Source of the DNA: CAYRIY01 sp964424335
Lineage (GTDB): Bacteria > Bacillota > Limnochordia > DTU080 > RSA5
Assembly: GCA_964424335.1 (NCBI GenBank)
Contig: CAYRIY010000052.1
Span: 1 to 25,400, forward strand
Length of the DNA stretch: 25,400 nucleotides
Reading direction: 5' to 3'
Positions 18,131 to 25,400 of this stretch are shown here, one piece after another. How positions within the stretch are numbered: position 1 is the first letter of the stretch; each line of letters opens with the position of its first letter. The notes below the pieces were generated by a model. It made no database searches and was not told the origin of the DNA. It worked only from the letters and a program-made list of their open reading frames with translations. The translations under genes were made by a program, and so were the position numbers.

Positions 18131-19558
18131 TTGGTGGGGAAGTCGGACATCGGCCTCATCGGCCTTGCGGTCATGGGGCAAAATCTGGTATTGAACATGG
18201 CCTCGCGCGGGTATCGCGTCGCCGTTTACAACCGGACGACGAGCAAGACGGAGGAGTTTTTGGCGGGGCCTGCAAGCGGCAAGTCGATCGTGGGCGCTTC
18301 GACCCTTAAAGAGTTTGTCGACCAGCTCGATCGCCCCCGCAAAGTGATGCTGATGGTGCAGGCGGGCACGGCGGTCGACGCCGTGATCAACGATTTGGTT
18401 CCGCTGCTCGATCAAGGCGACTTGATCATCGATGGAGGAAATTCATACTTTAAGGACACTCGGCGCCGGGCGGCGGATCTTTCCGCTCGAGGCATCCTTT
18501 ACTTGGGCGCAGGCATTTCCGGCGGCGAGGAGGGCGCATTGACGGGTCCGAGCATCATGCCGGGCGGAGATGAAGCCGCTTGGAAGCTTGCGGAGTCGAT
18601 CTTGATCGACATTTCCGCCAAGGTAAACGGAGAGCCTTGTTGCGCGTACATCGGCGCCGACGGCGCGGGACACTTCGTCAAGATGGTGCACAACGGGATC
18701 GAATACGGCGACATGCAGCTCATCTGTGAAGCGTATTTCTTGATGCGGGAAGTCCTCGGCCTTTCCGCCGAGCGGATGGCCTCGATCTTCCGGGCGTGGA
18801 ACGAAGGCGATCTCCAGTCGTACCTGATCGAGATCACGGGCGATATCCTCGCCACGACGGACCCCAAGACAGGCAAGCCCTTGGTCGACGTGATCAAAGA
18901 CACGGCGGGGCAGAAGGGCACCGGGAAATGGACTTCTCAAGAGGCGCTCGACTTGGGCGTGGGAGCGCCAACGATCACGGAGGCCGTCTACGCGCGGTTT
19001 CTTTCCGCGATTCGCGACGAGCGCATTGCGGCGTCCGCGTTGCTCCAAGGCCCCGACGTGGAGCCCTATGAGGGCGACCCCGACGAACTGATCCAAGCCA
19101 TCGAGGCGGCGTTGTTTGCTGCGAAGATCTGTTCGTATGCGCAAGGGTTTGCGCTGCTTTCCGAATCAGCCAAGGCGTACGGTTGGAACCTCAATCTGGG
19201 TGAGATCGCATCGCTTTGGCGAGGCGGCTGCATCATTCGCGCCCAGTTTCTCGATTCGATCCGGGAGGCGTACGACCGCGATCCATCGCTTGAAAACCTC
19301 CTGCTCGACCCGTACTTCACGGACGTCTTGCACCGCTCGCAAGCGGCTTGGCGCCGCGTCGTGAGCCTGGCTGCTCAAAGGGGAATCGCAACCCCAGGAT
19401 TTAGCTCGGCGCTCGCTTACTTTGACCAGTATCGGACGGCGCGGCTACCCGCGAACCTGCTCCAAGCTCAGCGCGACTACTTTGGAGCCCACACGTACGA
19501 GCGCCTGGACGAAGACGGCGTGTTTCACACGGAGTGGACCGCTCTGGCGAAGCGATAG
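18131..19558 (+). CDS. gndA: 6-phosphogluconate dehydrogenase, decarboxylating
   Basis: Oxidises 6-phosphogluconate to ribulose 5-phosphate and CO2, usually making NADPH, in the oxidative pentose phosphate pathway. The 475 residues match the long (about 470) NADP-type form. GLAVMG (about 11-16) is the dinucleotide loop, NRT at 34-36 is the NADP-preferring site, SGGEEGA at 130-136 is the substrate loop, and K184 and E191 in HFVKMVHNGIEYGDMQ are the catalytic pair. The start is TTG 18131, six bases after AAAGGTGG; GTG 18134 is equally possible, and an upstream ATG at 18101 lacks an SD. It follows the cytochrome b fusion after 95 nt and is 30 nt from the next gene. Symbol given by analogy with gndA/gnd. 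Confidence 0.95.
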   Translation: MVGKSDIGLIGLAVMGQNLVLNMASRGYRVAVYNRTTSKTEEFLAGPASGKSIVGASTLKEFVDQLDRPRKVMLMVQAGTAVDAVINDLVPLLDQGDLIIDGGNSYFKDTRRRAADLSARGILYLGAGISGGEEGALTGPSIMPGGDEAAWKLAESILIDISAKVNGEPCCAYIGADGAGHFVKMVHNGIEYGDMQLICEAYFLMREVLGLSAERMASIFRAWNEGDLQSYLIEITGDILATTDPKTGKPLVDVIKDTAGQKGTGKWTSQEALDLGVGAPTITEAVYARFLSAIRDERIAASALLQGPDVEPYEGDPDELIQAIEAALFAAKICSYAQGFALLSESAKAYGWNLNLGEIASLWRGGCIIRAQFLDSIREAYDRDPSLENLLLDPYFTDVLHRSQAAWRRVVSLAAQRGIATPGFSSALAYFDQYRTARLPANLLQAQRDYFGAHTYERLDEDGVFHTEWTALAKR

Positions 19559-19588
19559 CGCAGGCGACGGCGCAAAGGAGCCAACCAC

Positions 19589-21016
19589 GTGACCCACCCA
19601 CCCGGCTGGAGTTATTTGTTGATCCTGCTCCTCGGCCTGTTGGTCGGTACGAGGACGCGCTCGTTTCGGAATTGGTGGAGTGGGGTAAGGCAAACCATCA
19701 GGGAGCGTTCGGTGCCGGAACGGTTCGTGGCTCCCACCGGCGAGCGGGACTTTGACGGCTGGGTCGTCGAGGGCTTTTGTGCCTTCGGATCGACCAAGAA
19801 CAACCTCGTGGCCGGAGTCGTTACAGGCGTTGTCCTTCCCTGGGGCCTGGCGTTGCTCGCTTTCATCTACGCCTGGATCAACAACGCCTTTGCGCCCGTG
19901 TGGGCGCGGGATACGTACGGACTTGCGAAGGCGCTCCACCTCCTTGGCACGTACGGAGGCTCCCTCGTGCGCAGCACGCTGCTTTTCGCCGCGATCGGCG
20001 CGCTCTTTGCCTACGTGCGGCGGGAGTTGACCCGCCGTCGTCTCGAATTGCAGCGCGTCTACGCATCGCCCTTGATTTACGCGCTCGATAGCCGGTTCTT
20101 CGCCACAGCGCTCGGCTGGACCCTTTATGCAGGCTGGGCGCTGTGGCCGAGGGGCCCGGGCGGATCGGAAAACTTTGGCGGAGCGCTGCAGCACCCTTGG
20201 CTGTGGGTCTTCTTTGGCGTCATTTTCAGTAGCTACCTCCATTGGGGTCACGCAAACGTGCTTTATCGGCTTTACCTTTGGCACTGGGAAGAAGCCGCCG
20301 TCGCCATCACGCGCAGGCTCCTTGCAGGGCAGTTCGCGATCGAGACATTGGGGCCGGTGGAGGCGGACGCTTCGACCGGCGCCATCGCGGTGCGCGAGTT
20401 TCCTCGGGGGCGCGGCGCAGCGCGGCTCAAAGACCTCTTGTGGCACATCCCTGGCGTGCGTCAACCTACTGTGGAAGAGGTGGGGGAGGCCGACCGAGGC
20501 GCCGGCGAATTGCTCACATTGCACGTGCCCTACGAGGCAAAGGGGACTGCCGTCGCCGCGCTGATCAAAGTTGGCAACCTCCTGTACGGCCTCGGCGTCG
20601 CTTCCGGGTTTGTCGTCTACGGTGTCGGCCTGCTCTATGTGACGTTGAACGGAGCATTTTTCGACACCGCCGGACTCGTCGTCGTCTCCGCTCTTCAAGT
20701 CGAACTGGTCGGCTGGCTCATCGGTCGGGCGCTCCGCACGCTCGTCTGTCGCAAAGCCCAGGCCAATCTCCCCCACGAACTCGCCCGAACGCTCACCTTT
20801 CACGGCAAGGACCTGGACGGCTACCGCTATGGCAGCACATGGAAGGAGTTTATCGTCGAGGCCGACCTCACAAGGGAAGAGGCAAGGCGTATATTGGCGC
20901 CCGTCGCTGCTCGCTTTGGCGTCGAGCGCTTGCTTGTCCGGATCCCGAGCGAGGCGCCTTTGGCCGAGGGCAAGCCTACTGAGGCCGCGTATCGATTGCC
21001 GGCCCGGCGCGCCTGA
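19589..21016 (+). CDS. Unknown multi-span membrane protein
   Basis: I do not recognise this 475-residue protein. It starts with GTG 19589, eight bases after AAAGGAG. Hydrophobic stretches at about 7-20, 73-97, 125-143, 168-186, 203-219, 329-351 and 361-380 suggest seven membrane spans. A soluble stretch lies at 240-325, and a C-terminal soluble domain at 385-475 holds an alternating-charge helix and a beta hairpin. A His/Trp-rich patch (about 215-233, SYLHWGHAN to YLWHW) is notable and could bind metal or heme, but no family motif confirms it. The start is 30 nt after the 6-phosphogluconate dehydrogenase gene, so they are probably co-transcribed. A membrane sensor or transport accessory role is possible, not shown. 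Confidence 0.85.
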   Translation: MTHPPGWSYLLILLLGLLVGTRTRSFRNWWSGVRQTIRERSVPERFVAPTGERDFDGWVVEGFCAFGSTKNNLVAGVVTGVVLPWGLALLAFIYAWINNAFAPVWARDTYGLAKALHLLGTYGGSLVRSTLLFAAIGALFAYVRRELTRRRLELQRVYASPLIYALDSRFFATALGWTLYAGWALWPRGPGGSENFGGALQHPWLWVFFGVIFSSYLHWGHANVLYRLYLWHWEEAAVAITRRLLAGQFAIETLGPVEADASTGAIAVREFPRGRGAARLKDLLWHIPGVRQPTVEEVGEADRGAGELLTLHVPYEAKGTAVAALIKVGNLLYGLGVASGFVVYGVGLLYVTLNGAFFDTAGLVVVSALQVELVGWLIGRALRTLVCRKAQANLPHELARTLTFHGKDLDGYRYGSTWKEFIVEADLTREEARRILAPVAARFGVERLLVRIPSEAPLAEGKPTEAAYRLPARRA

Positions 21017-21020
21017 CCTT

Positions 21021-21032
21021 CTTTACGTAAAG
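21021..21032. repeat. 12-bp palindrome after the unknown membrane protein
   Basis: CTTTACGTAAAG is a perfect palindrome starting five bases after the stop codon. It could be an operator for the following permease gene; it has no T-tract, so it is not a normal terminator. Confidence 0.25.
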
Positions 21033-21172
21033 GCGAGATCAACGGCTCAATTAGCCCTCATCGCTCCCTCGATTGCATACCAATCAAATACGGTGCGCCG
21101 CCCCGGTGCAGACGACTGGACGACTGGGAAGATCGGCGCGACGAGTATTCGAGGGATCGGTGGGGTGATGGC

Positions 21173-22228
21173 TTGGCGCAGGGGGCCTCGAAGTGGCAGC
21201 TCGCTGGGGCGTACCTGGGGAGCGTAATTGGGGCGGGATTTGCCTCGGGAAGAGAGCACTTGCAGTTCTTTTTGTCCTTTGGCGCCTACGGGTATTGGGG
21301 ACTCTTGATCGCGGGGGCGCTCTTTGCGATCTTTGGCAGCGCGTTCATGAGCCTTGCTCATCAGCATCGCACAAAGTCCCATTCAGACTTGCTCCGCGCC
21401 GTGGCCACGCCGTCGATTGCTCGACTGTTCGACATCATCCTGTGTTGCATCATGTTGACGTCCGTCTCGGTGATGATGGCCGGCGGAGGAGCGCTATTCG
21501 AGCGAGCAGGCATCGGTTCGCATCTCACGGGCGCCTTGGCGATGGGCGGGGGCGCCGCCTTGATCGTCGCATCGGGATTTGTGCGCATGCTCAACGTCAA
21601 CGGATTTGTCACCGCGGTCTTGATCGCCTTCATTGGATGGATCGGCGTTCGCTCTGCGCTCACATCTGCGAGTGCCCTGTCCATTGAGGCTGCGCTCGAG
21701 GGCGTGAGCTGGGTCCCAGGCACATGGTACGCCTCGGCCGCACTCTACGGGGCGTACAACTTGACCTACGGCTTTGCGCTGTTTGGCGCGCTTGGCAGCG
21801 GGATGCGCTCGAGGAGCGACGCGCGCGTGGGCGGATTTGTCGGGGGATTGGCGCTTGCCGTCTTGAGTCTCTTTGTGTGCCTTGCCGTTCAGTCCGCGCT
21901 GCCGGACGCCGCGGGGTCTGAGATCCCGATGCTCGCAAGTGTGGTTCGTCTGGGAGATTTTCCGCCCGAACTCTATGTCGTCGCACTTTGGCTCGCGATG
22001 CTCACGACCGCCATCGCGGGGATCTATTCGCTTGCCTGCCGAGTGCGCGATTGGAGCAGACTGCCTTTCGGGCTTGTTCCGTTCGTGGTCTTGGCGGTCG
22101 CGTTCCCAGCGTCGCTCTTTGGATTTCGTTTCCTCATCGCAACGGTTTATCCAATCTCCGGGTACGTCGGCGTCGGCTGCCTCGTCGCAGTGTTGATCGT
22201 AAGGCAGGCAAAGATGCGTGTTGCTTAG
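21173..22228 (+). CDS. YkvI-like membrane transporter (APC superfamily)
   Basis: A 351-residue polytopic protein with about ten hydrophobic spans. The N-terminal GAYLGSVIGAGFASGRE pattern matches the first unwound helix of YkvI-type proteins in the amino acid-polyamine-organocation superfamily, whose substrates are mostly unknown. The start is TTG 21173, fixed by the match of the first helix; the upstream GGTGGGGTGA is a fair SD. An ATG at 21168 is in another frame. It is 156 nt after the unknown membrane protein and is followed by a probable terminator. Likely a secondary transporter for an amino acid or similar small molecule. Confidence 0.85.
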   Translation: MAQGASKWQLAGAYLGSVIGAGFASGREHLQFFLSFGAYGYWGLLIAGALFAIFGSAFMSLAHQHRTKSHSDLLRAVATPSIARLFDIILCCIMLTSVSVMMAGGGALFERAGIGSHLTGALAMGGGAALIVASGFVRMLNVNGFVTAVLIAFIGWIGVRSALTSASALSIEAALEGVSWVPGTWYASAALYGAYNLTYGFALFGALGSGMRSRSDARVGGFVGGLALAVLSLFVCLAVQSALPDAAGSEIPMLASVVRLGDFPPELYVVALWLAMLTTAIAGIYSLACRVRDWSRLPFGLVPFVVLAVAFPASLFGFRFLIATVYPISGYVGVGCLVAVLIVRQAKMRVA

Positions 22229-22261
22229 CTCGGGTTTTGACTTACGCCAGAACGTGCTTAT

Positions 22262-22292
22262 ACCGCGAGAAGGATAGAAGCTCTCGGTTTTT
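22262..22292 (+). terminator. Probable Rho-independent terminator after the YkvI-like gene
   Basis: ACC-GC-GAGA (22262-22270) pairs with TCTCGGT at about 22282-22288, with a two-base bulge, and runs into TTTTT. The stem is short and imperfect, but the position 34 nt after the stop codon is right. Confidence 0.5.
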
Positions 22293-22366
22293 GATCCGCC
22301 TACGGAGACCCGCGTTCTGACAGCTTGGGTCAACTTGGGTGAGTCTGAATGAAGTTGCTCAAACGC

Positions 22367-23644
22367 TCACACCTCGTAGCCGCGCTCCCGCATGGCATTG
22401 CCCACAGCACGGCCGTCGAGCTGGGCGAGCGGGGTCTTGTTCTTGATGCTGAGTGCCGCCGCAATTCCGACCGCTTCGCCCATGGGCACGGCGTTTCCGG
22501 TGACACGGTATGAGGAGTGGGCCCAAAAGTCGCCGCTGACGCAGCGTCCGGCCATCGCCAGGTTGTCGACGTCCTTGGCGATGAGCGAACGCAAGGGGAT
22601 GTTGTAGGGTCGGGTGCGCATGCCCTGATTGTACGGCCTCTCGTCCTCCGAGGGATCCACCGCGTGCACGTCGACGCCGAAGCGGACGAGACAGATGCCG
22701 TCGTCGAAGCGCTTCCCTTCCAGCAGGTCATCGACGCTCACCTTGTAATGTCCCTTGATCCGCCGACCCTCCCGCAGTCCGATGTGGGAGGCGGTCGTCA
22801 CGAGGCGAACCTCCTTCCAATCAGGCAAGCTTTGCAGCGCTTTGACGGCGTCGTACAGCTCTTTGCGCCCGCGCATCGTCGCCTCCGAGATGGCTTTGGC
22901 GTCGTCGCACTGAATGGCGAATTCGTGGTTGATCATGAGGCAGCACAGATCAGGGTGGGGCAGGCGAAAGAGCGAAGGCCGCTGATAGGTCGGTTCGATG
23001 CCGACGGAGCGGAGCAGCTCACGAAAGCGCAACTTGCCTTCCAACCCCCGGGTTCCCATCTCTTCCGGAGGCACTCCGCTAATGATGCCAAAGAGCGTCG
23101 CCGGCTGAATCTTCCCTGTCTGGGGATGGCCGCGATCGAATTCGCATCCGGCGTACGCGGCGAGGTCCCCATTGCCGGTGGCGTCCACGTAGAGGTTGGC
23201 AACAAAGGCCTCTCGTCCGCTCGAACTCTCCGTGATGACGGCGCCGATGGAGTCGCCATCGCGCAGGGCCGCCACAACCCGTGTGTGAAAGCGTACGTCG
23301 ACATTCGCCTTTAGACACAACTCATCTAGGAGCACTTTCATGGTTTCGACGTCGTACGTGTAGCTGGAGCCGGCTGTGCTGACGCGGAAAGCTTCCCGCG
23401 CTTGCAGCTCACGTTCGAGCTCTTGGAGGATGCCGGCTTTCCCGCCGGCGTCCAGGATGAGGCACAGGAGGCCGGACGTCCATATTCCTCCCAGGCAGCC
23501 CTGGCTCTCGAGAAGCAAGGTCTTAAGACCTTGGCGCCCCGCCGAGATCGCTGCGCTCACTCCGGCCGGACCGCCGCCGCAAACAATGACGTCGTACGGA
23601 CTCGGTGTGGGATACGTGCGTGGACCTTCCATCAATGGCTGCAT
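22367..23644 (-). CDS. FAD-dependent oxidoreductase (FAD_oxidored family)
   Basis: A cytoplasmic flavoprotein of 425 residues. ATG 23644 follows AGGAGG at eight bases; the longer frame to 23755 lacks an SD. GGGPAG at 23-28 in the VIVCGGGPAGVSAAI motif is the dinucleotide-binding loop. LLLESQGCLGGIWTSGL places an acidic Glu at the end of the second strand, as needed for FAD ribose binding. YVDATGNGDLAAYAG is the second FAD motif, and AMAGRCVSGDFWAHSSYRVTGNAVPMGEAVG is the C-terminal FAD motif. Related proteins are common beside sugar ABC genes in Bacillota and Chloroflexi, and their substrates are mostly unassigned. It follows the binding-protein gene after 70 nt on the same strand. No signal peptide is present. 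Confidence 0.9.
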   Translation of the reverse strand: MQPLMEGPRTYPTPSPYDVIVCGGGPAGVSAAISAGRQGLKTLLLESQGCLGGIWTSGLLCLILDAGGKAGILQELERELQAREAFRVSTAGSSYTYDVETMKVLLDELCLKANVDVRFHTRVVAALRDGDSIGAVITESSSGREAFVANLYVDATGNGDLAAYAGCEFDRGHPQTGKIQPATLFGIISGVPPEEMGTRGLEGKLRFRELLRSVGIEPTYQRPSLFRLPHPDLCCLMINHEFAIQCDDAKAISEATMRGRKELYDAVKALQSLPDWKEVRLVTTASHIGLREGRRIKGHYKVSVDDLLEGKRFDDGICLVRFGVDVHAVDPSEDERPYNQGMRTRPYNIPLRSLIAKDVDNLAMAGRCVSGDFWAHSSYRVTGNAVPMGEAVGIAAALSIKNKTPLAQLDGRAVGNAMRERGYEV

Positions 23645-23714
23645 TCTCGTAGCCTCCTGTGCCGTCCATCTACCGATAAGGTGACTGGTGATACGGTGAT
23701 AGCTCGAAAAAAGG

Positions 23715-24974
23715 TTACTGGCCGTAGATCTCGGTCCACCGTCCCATCGCTTCACGCTGGCGCGTGGCGAGGGCGTTCTCGGGGGACTCTTTCCCTTCGA
23801 GGACGACGTTTGCCGCCGTGGTGATGGCGTCTTGGAGCGTATTCTTCATCGGGCTCATGTCTTCGGTGACCACTTTCTCCGCCGTGAAGAGGGTGTCAAT
23901 GTACCACCGCAGCATGTCCGGCATCTCTTTAGTCACCAGGTACTCGCGGTTGGCGGTGAACGCGCCGGCCTTCTCCCACGTCTCGTTGATGAACGCTTGG
24001 TCGGTGAGGAGGTAGTTCACCAAGAGCATCGTCTCAGGCAGGTGGTCGCTTCCCTTGGGGATGCCGATGGACCACGCCCGCCAGCGCTGGGACTTGGTCC
24101 CTTCGATGTGCGGCGGCCACGCCACGTCGAGATCGCCCCCGAGCGGCTCGGCGCGGTTGCCGATCAAGGTCGGACCATGCACGTACATTGCCGTGATCCG
24201 AGAGAGGAAGCCGGGGTTGACCGTCAGGATCTCCGGTGTCGGATCAACGAAGTACTCCTTGAGGCTGCGCAGTGCGTAAGCGAGCTGAGGCGTATCGATC
24301 TTGGGGCGGTAGTTATCCTCGTAGAGAGGGGCGTCCCACAGGGTTTCGATCGTATACGACTGACGATGCCAACCCTCTTGGGGGTGGAAGCCGATCTGCT
24401 GCACTTGGCCGTCGGCCGCGATGCGGGTCAGCTTCTTGTGGTAATCGGCGACCGCTTCCCAGGTGGGCGCTTCATCTCGTGAGAGGCGGGGGAGTCCGGC
24501 CAAATCCCACATCGCCGTGTTGTACAAGAGGGCGTACGAGGGCGCTGTGTCCCAAAAGGGCAGTGTATAGCGGACGTTGTCGTAAATGCCCAGCAACTCG
24601 AAACCGGGCGCCAGATCGTCCATCGTGAAGCTGCCGTACCGCTCGATCAACGGATCCAAGGGCTCCAGGTTCCCCTGCATTCCGAGGACCGAGTATTCGC
24701 CGCCGTGCATCATGGCCAGGTTAGGGGCGCTGCCGGACGCGATGGCCAAAAAGAGCTTCTCGCCACCGGATGCGGGTGTCACGGTGACCTTGATGTTGGG
24801 GTAGAGTTTGTGAAAGCCTTCGAGCGCTTCTGTGAGAATGGCGGCGTTCGCTCCGCCGAAGTTGACCCAAAAGTCCAGCTCCACCTGTTGAGCCAGGCCT
24901 GGGCCTACGCCTGCGAAGACGAGTGCCAATGCGATGAGTAAGATGCTTGTGACGCTGTGCGATCGTCGTATCAC
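23715..24974 (-). CDS. Family 1 extracellular solute-binding protein (second sugar-type)
   Basis: A 419-residue exported binding protein of the sugar ABC type. GTG 24974 is the start, nine bases after AAGGAGG. Residues 1-28 form a signal peptide with Arg-Arg near the start and a GLAQQ cut region, and no lipobox. The mature part shows VELDFWVNFGG, LYPNIKVTVTP, GSAPNLAMMHGGEY, LPFWDTAPSYALLYN, APTWEAVADYHKKL, and IGIPKGSDHLPETMLLVNYLLTDQAF, the normal run of motifs for the family. It is followed by the FAD oxidoreductase rather than by permeases. It shares only family-level similarity with the protein at 5406. The ligand is unknown; the Trp-rich regions suit an oligosaccharide. Confidence 0.9.
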   Translation of the reverse strand: MIRRSHSVTSILLIALALVFAGVGPGLAQQVELDFWVNFGGANAAILTEALEGFHKLYPNIKVTVTPASGGEKLFLAIASGSAPNLAMMHGGEYSVLGMQGNLEPLDPLIERYGSFTMDDLAPGFELLGIYDNVRYTLPFWDTAPSYALLYNTAMWDLAGLPRLSRDEAPTWEAVADYHKKLTRIAADGQVQQIGFHPQEGWHRQSYTIETLWDAPLYEDNYRPKIDTPQLAYALRSLKEYFVDPTPEILTVNPGFLSRITAMYVHGPTLIGNRAEPLGGDLDVAWPPHIEGTKSQRWRAWSIGIPKGSDHLPETMLLVNYLLTDQAFINETWEKAGAFTANREYLVTKEMPDMLRWYIDTLFTAEKVVTEDMSPMKNTLQDAITTAANVVLEGKESPENALATRQREAMGRWTEIYGQ

Positions 24975-25045
24975 GAATGACGCCTCCTTGCGGAATTTTC
25001 CGATCTTGGAGCGAGTAGCAACGAATTCGAACCAGAGAACTGGCG

Positions 25046-25144
25046 CTACGATACACCCCTTTCGCTATCATTTGCCGAAATATATGACGTGTCGGTCTTG
25101 AATACTGTAAGCAGAGGCGTCGATCCCTGGAACTTCGGCTTCAT
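25046..25144 (-). CDS. Short possible frame, 32 residues
   Basis: ATG at 25144 overlaps the stop of the previous short frame (ATGA) and runs 32 codons to TAG at 25046. Residues look protein-like (MKPKFQGSTPLLTVFK at the start) but match no family I know. It may be a small protein, a leader or a gene remnant. Confidence 0.2.
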   Translation of the reverse strand: MKPKFQGSTPLLTVFKTDTSYISANDSERGVS

Positions 25145-25224
25145 CTCATTTGGCGTAGAACCGCCTCCCTCAGTCGCTCTCCAGTAAGCGGAACACAGTC
25201 AATTCTTTCGATGACTCCTTCCAC
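25141..25224 (-). CDS. Short possible frame, 27 residues, perhaps a gene remnant
   Basis: GTG 25224 lies nine bases after AGGGGAAG and opens a frame that ends at TGA 25141-25143. The same frame is open further upstream to about 25318 without a better start. The segment ERIDCVPLTGERLREAVL looks like real protein, so this may be the end of a decayed gene. No family is recognised. Confidence 0.25.
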   Translation of the reverse strand: MEGVIERIDCVPLTGERLREAVLRQMR

Positions 25225-25291
25225 CAAACTACACTTCCCCTGATCGTGATTTCCAATATAGGAAGGGGTTTCGCAATTGTGAGTTGGTGAT

Positions 25292-25321
25292 AGTGTAATA
25301 TGGATCAAAAAGAAATGTCAA
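25292..25321 (-). promoter_or_regulatory. Sigma-70/SigA-type promoter-like site
   Basis: On the minus strand, a perfect TTGACA (25321 to 25316), an 18-base spacer and TACACT (25297 to 25292) form a fair housekeeping promoter. TATTAC with a 15-base spacer is a weaker alternative -10. It lies about 320 nt before the binding protein start at 24974, leaving a long leader. Confidence 0.4.
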
Positions 25322-25400
25322 ATAAATATCAAACTCTCGTAGTTATCGCCCGGATCTAGATAGAGGAACTTTAACTATGGACTTCAGTTGACCTAAGGCG

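Larger units (their letters stand above)
24975..25400. other. Right-edge intergenic region
   Basis: No long gene is present in these 426 bases. The part from about 25240 to 25375 is clearly more AT-rich than the rest of the window. On the minus strand it holds a promoter-like site (25292-25321) and two short frames that overlap by ATGA (25141-25224 and 25046-25144). The promoter could drive these frames and then the binding protein and FAD oxidoreductase. Confidence 0.6.

Noticed and set aside
19445..20803. A 452-codon minus-strand frame
   Set aside because: It is antisense to gndA and the unknown membrane protein, both of which have good SDs and, for gndA, full family motifs.
21494..22333. 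A 279-codon minus-strand frame
   Set aside because: It is antisense to the ten-span permease; its charged composition is the mirror of hydrophobic codons.
22517..23314. A 265-codon plus-strand frame
   Set aside because: It is antisense to the FAD oxidoreductase, whose FAD motifs are clear.
23832..24482. A 216-codon plus-strand frame
   Set aside because: It is antisense to the second binding protein and has no SD.

Overview
The window is chromosomal DNA from a bacterium of moderately high GC content. Purine-rich Shine-Dalgarno sites sit 5-10 nt before nearly every start, and about half of the starts are GTG or TTG. Together with a YkvI-type permease, an M32 carboxypeptidase and a lipoprotein cytochrome c, this suggests a Bacillota-like organism with aerobic, sugar-using metabolism. 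Species cannot be read from the sequence. One caution is that all three transport-binding proteins have signal peptides without a lipobox cysteine, which is unusual for a single-membrane Bacillota.

Layout. Left edge (1-1850): the 5' part of a group II intron sits directly after a T-run and lacks its reverse transcriptase and 3' domains. It abuts a minus-strand MNT-type nucleotidyltransferase fused to a Cys-rich segment, followed upstream by an unknown 290-residue protein. 2089-3597: M32 carboxypeptidase. 3686-4798 (minus): BMP-family binding protein. 4799-5405: a 607-nt gap with a 14-bp palindrome and a possible frameshifted gene remnant. 5406-7750: a family 1 sugar-binding protein and a zinc dehydrogenase as a two-gene unit. 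7848-8327 (minus): GNAT acetyltransferase. 8497-10731: a seven-blade propeller joined to an all-alpha barrel domain. 10829-11272: lipoprotein cytochrome c. 11366-13802 (minus): glucuronate isomerase (uxaC) and a carbamoyltransferase with altered substrate motifs. 13994-14797: HD-GYP protein. 14911-22228: a same-strand run of TIM-barrel isomerase, Gfo/Idh/MocA dehydrogenase, a cytochrome b-molybdopterin fusion, 6-phosphogluconate dehydrogenase, an unknown membrane protein and a YkvI permease. 22367-24974 (minus): a second family 1 binding protein with an FAD oxidoreductase. 24975-25400: no long gene; a promoter-like site and two short overlapping frames.

The common theme is uptake and oxidation of sugars, sugar acids or polyols. 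There are three solute-binding proteins, four sugar-type oxidoreductases or dehydrogenases, a TIM-barrel isomerase, uxaC and the oxidative pentose phosphate enzyme. No ABC permease or ATPase gene is present, so the binding proteins must use permeases encoded elsewhere. Twice, a family 1 binding protein is followed directly by one oxidoreductase. The least expected items are the carbamoyltransferase with HDMP in place of HCLP, the membrane cytochrome b-Moco fusion with an internal twin-arginine motif, and the propeller-barrel protein without a signal peptide. I did not find a clear defence system, CRISPR array, tRNA or rRNA.
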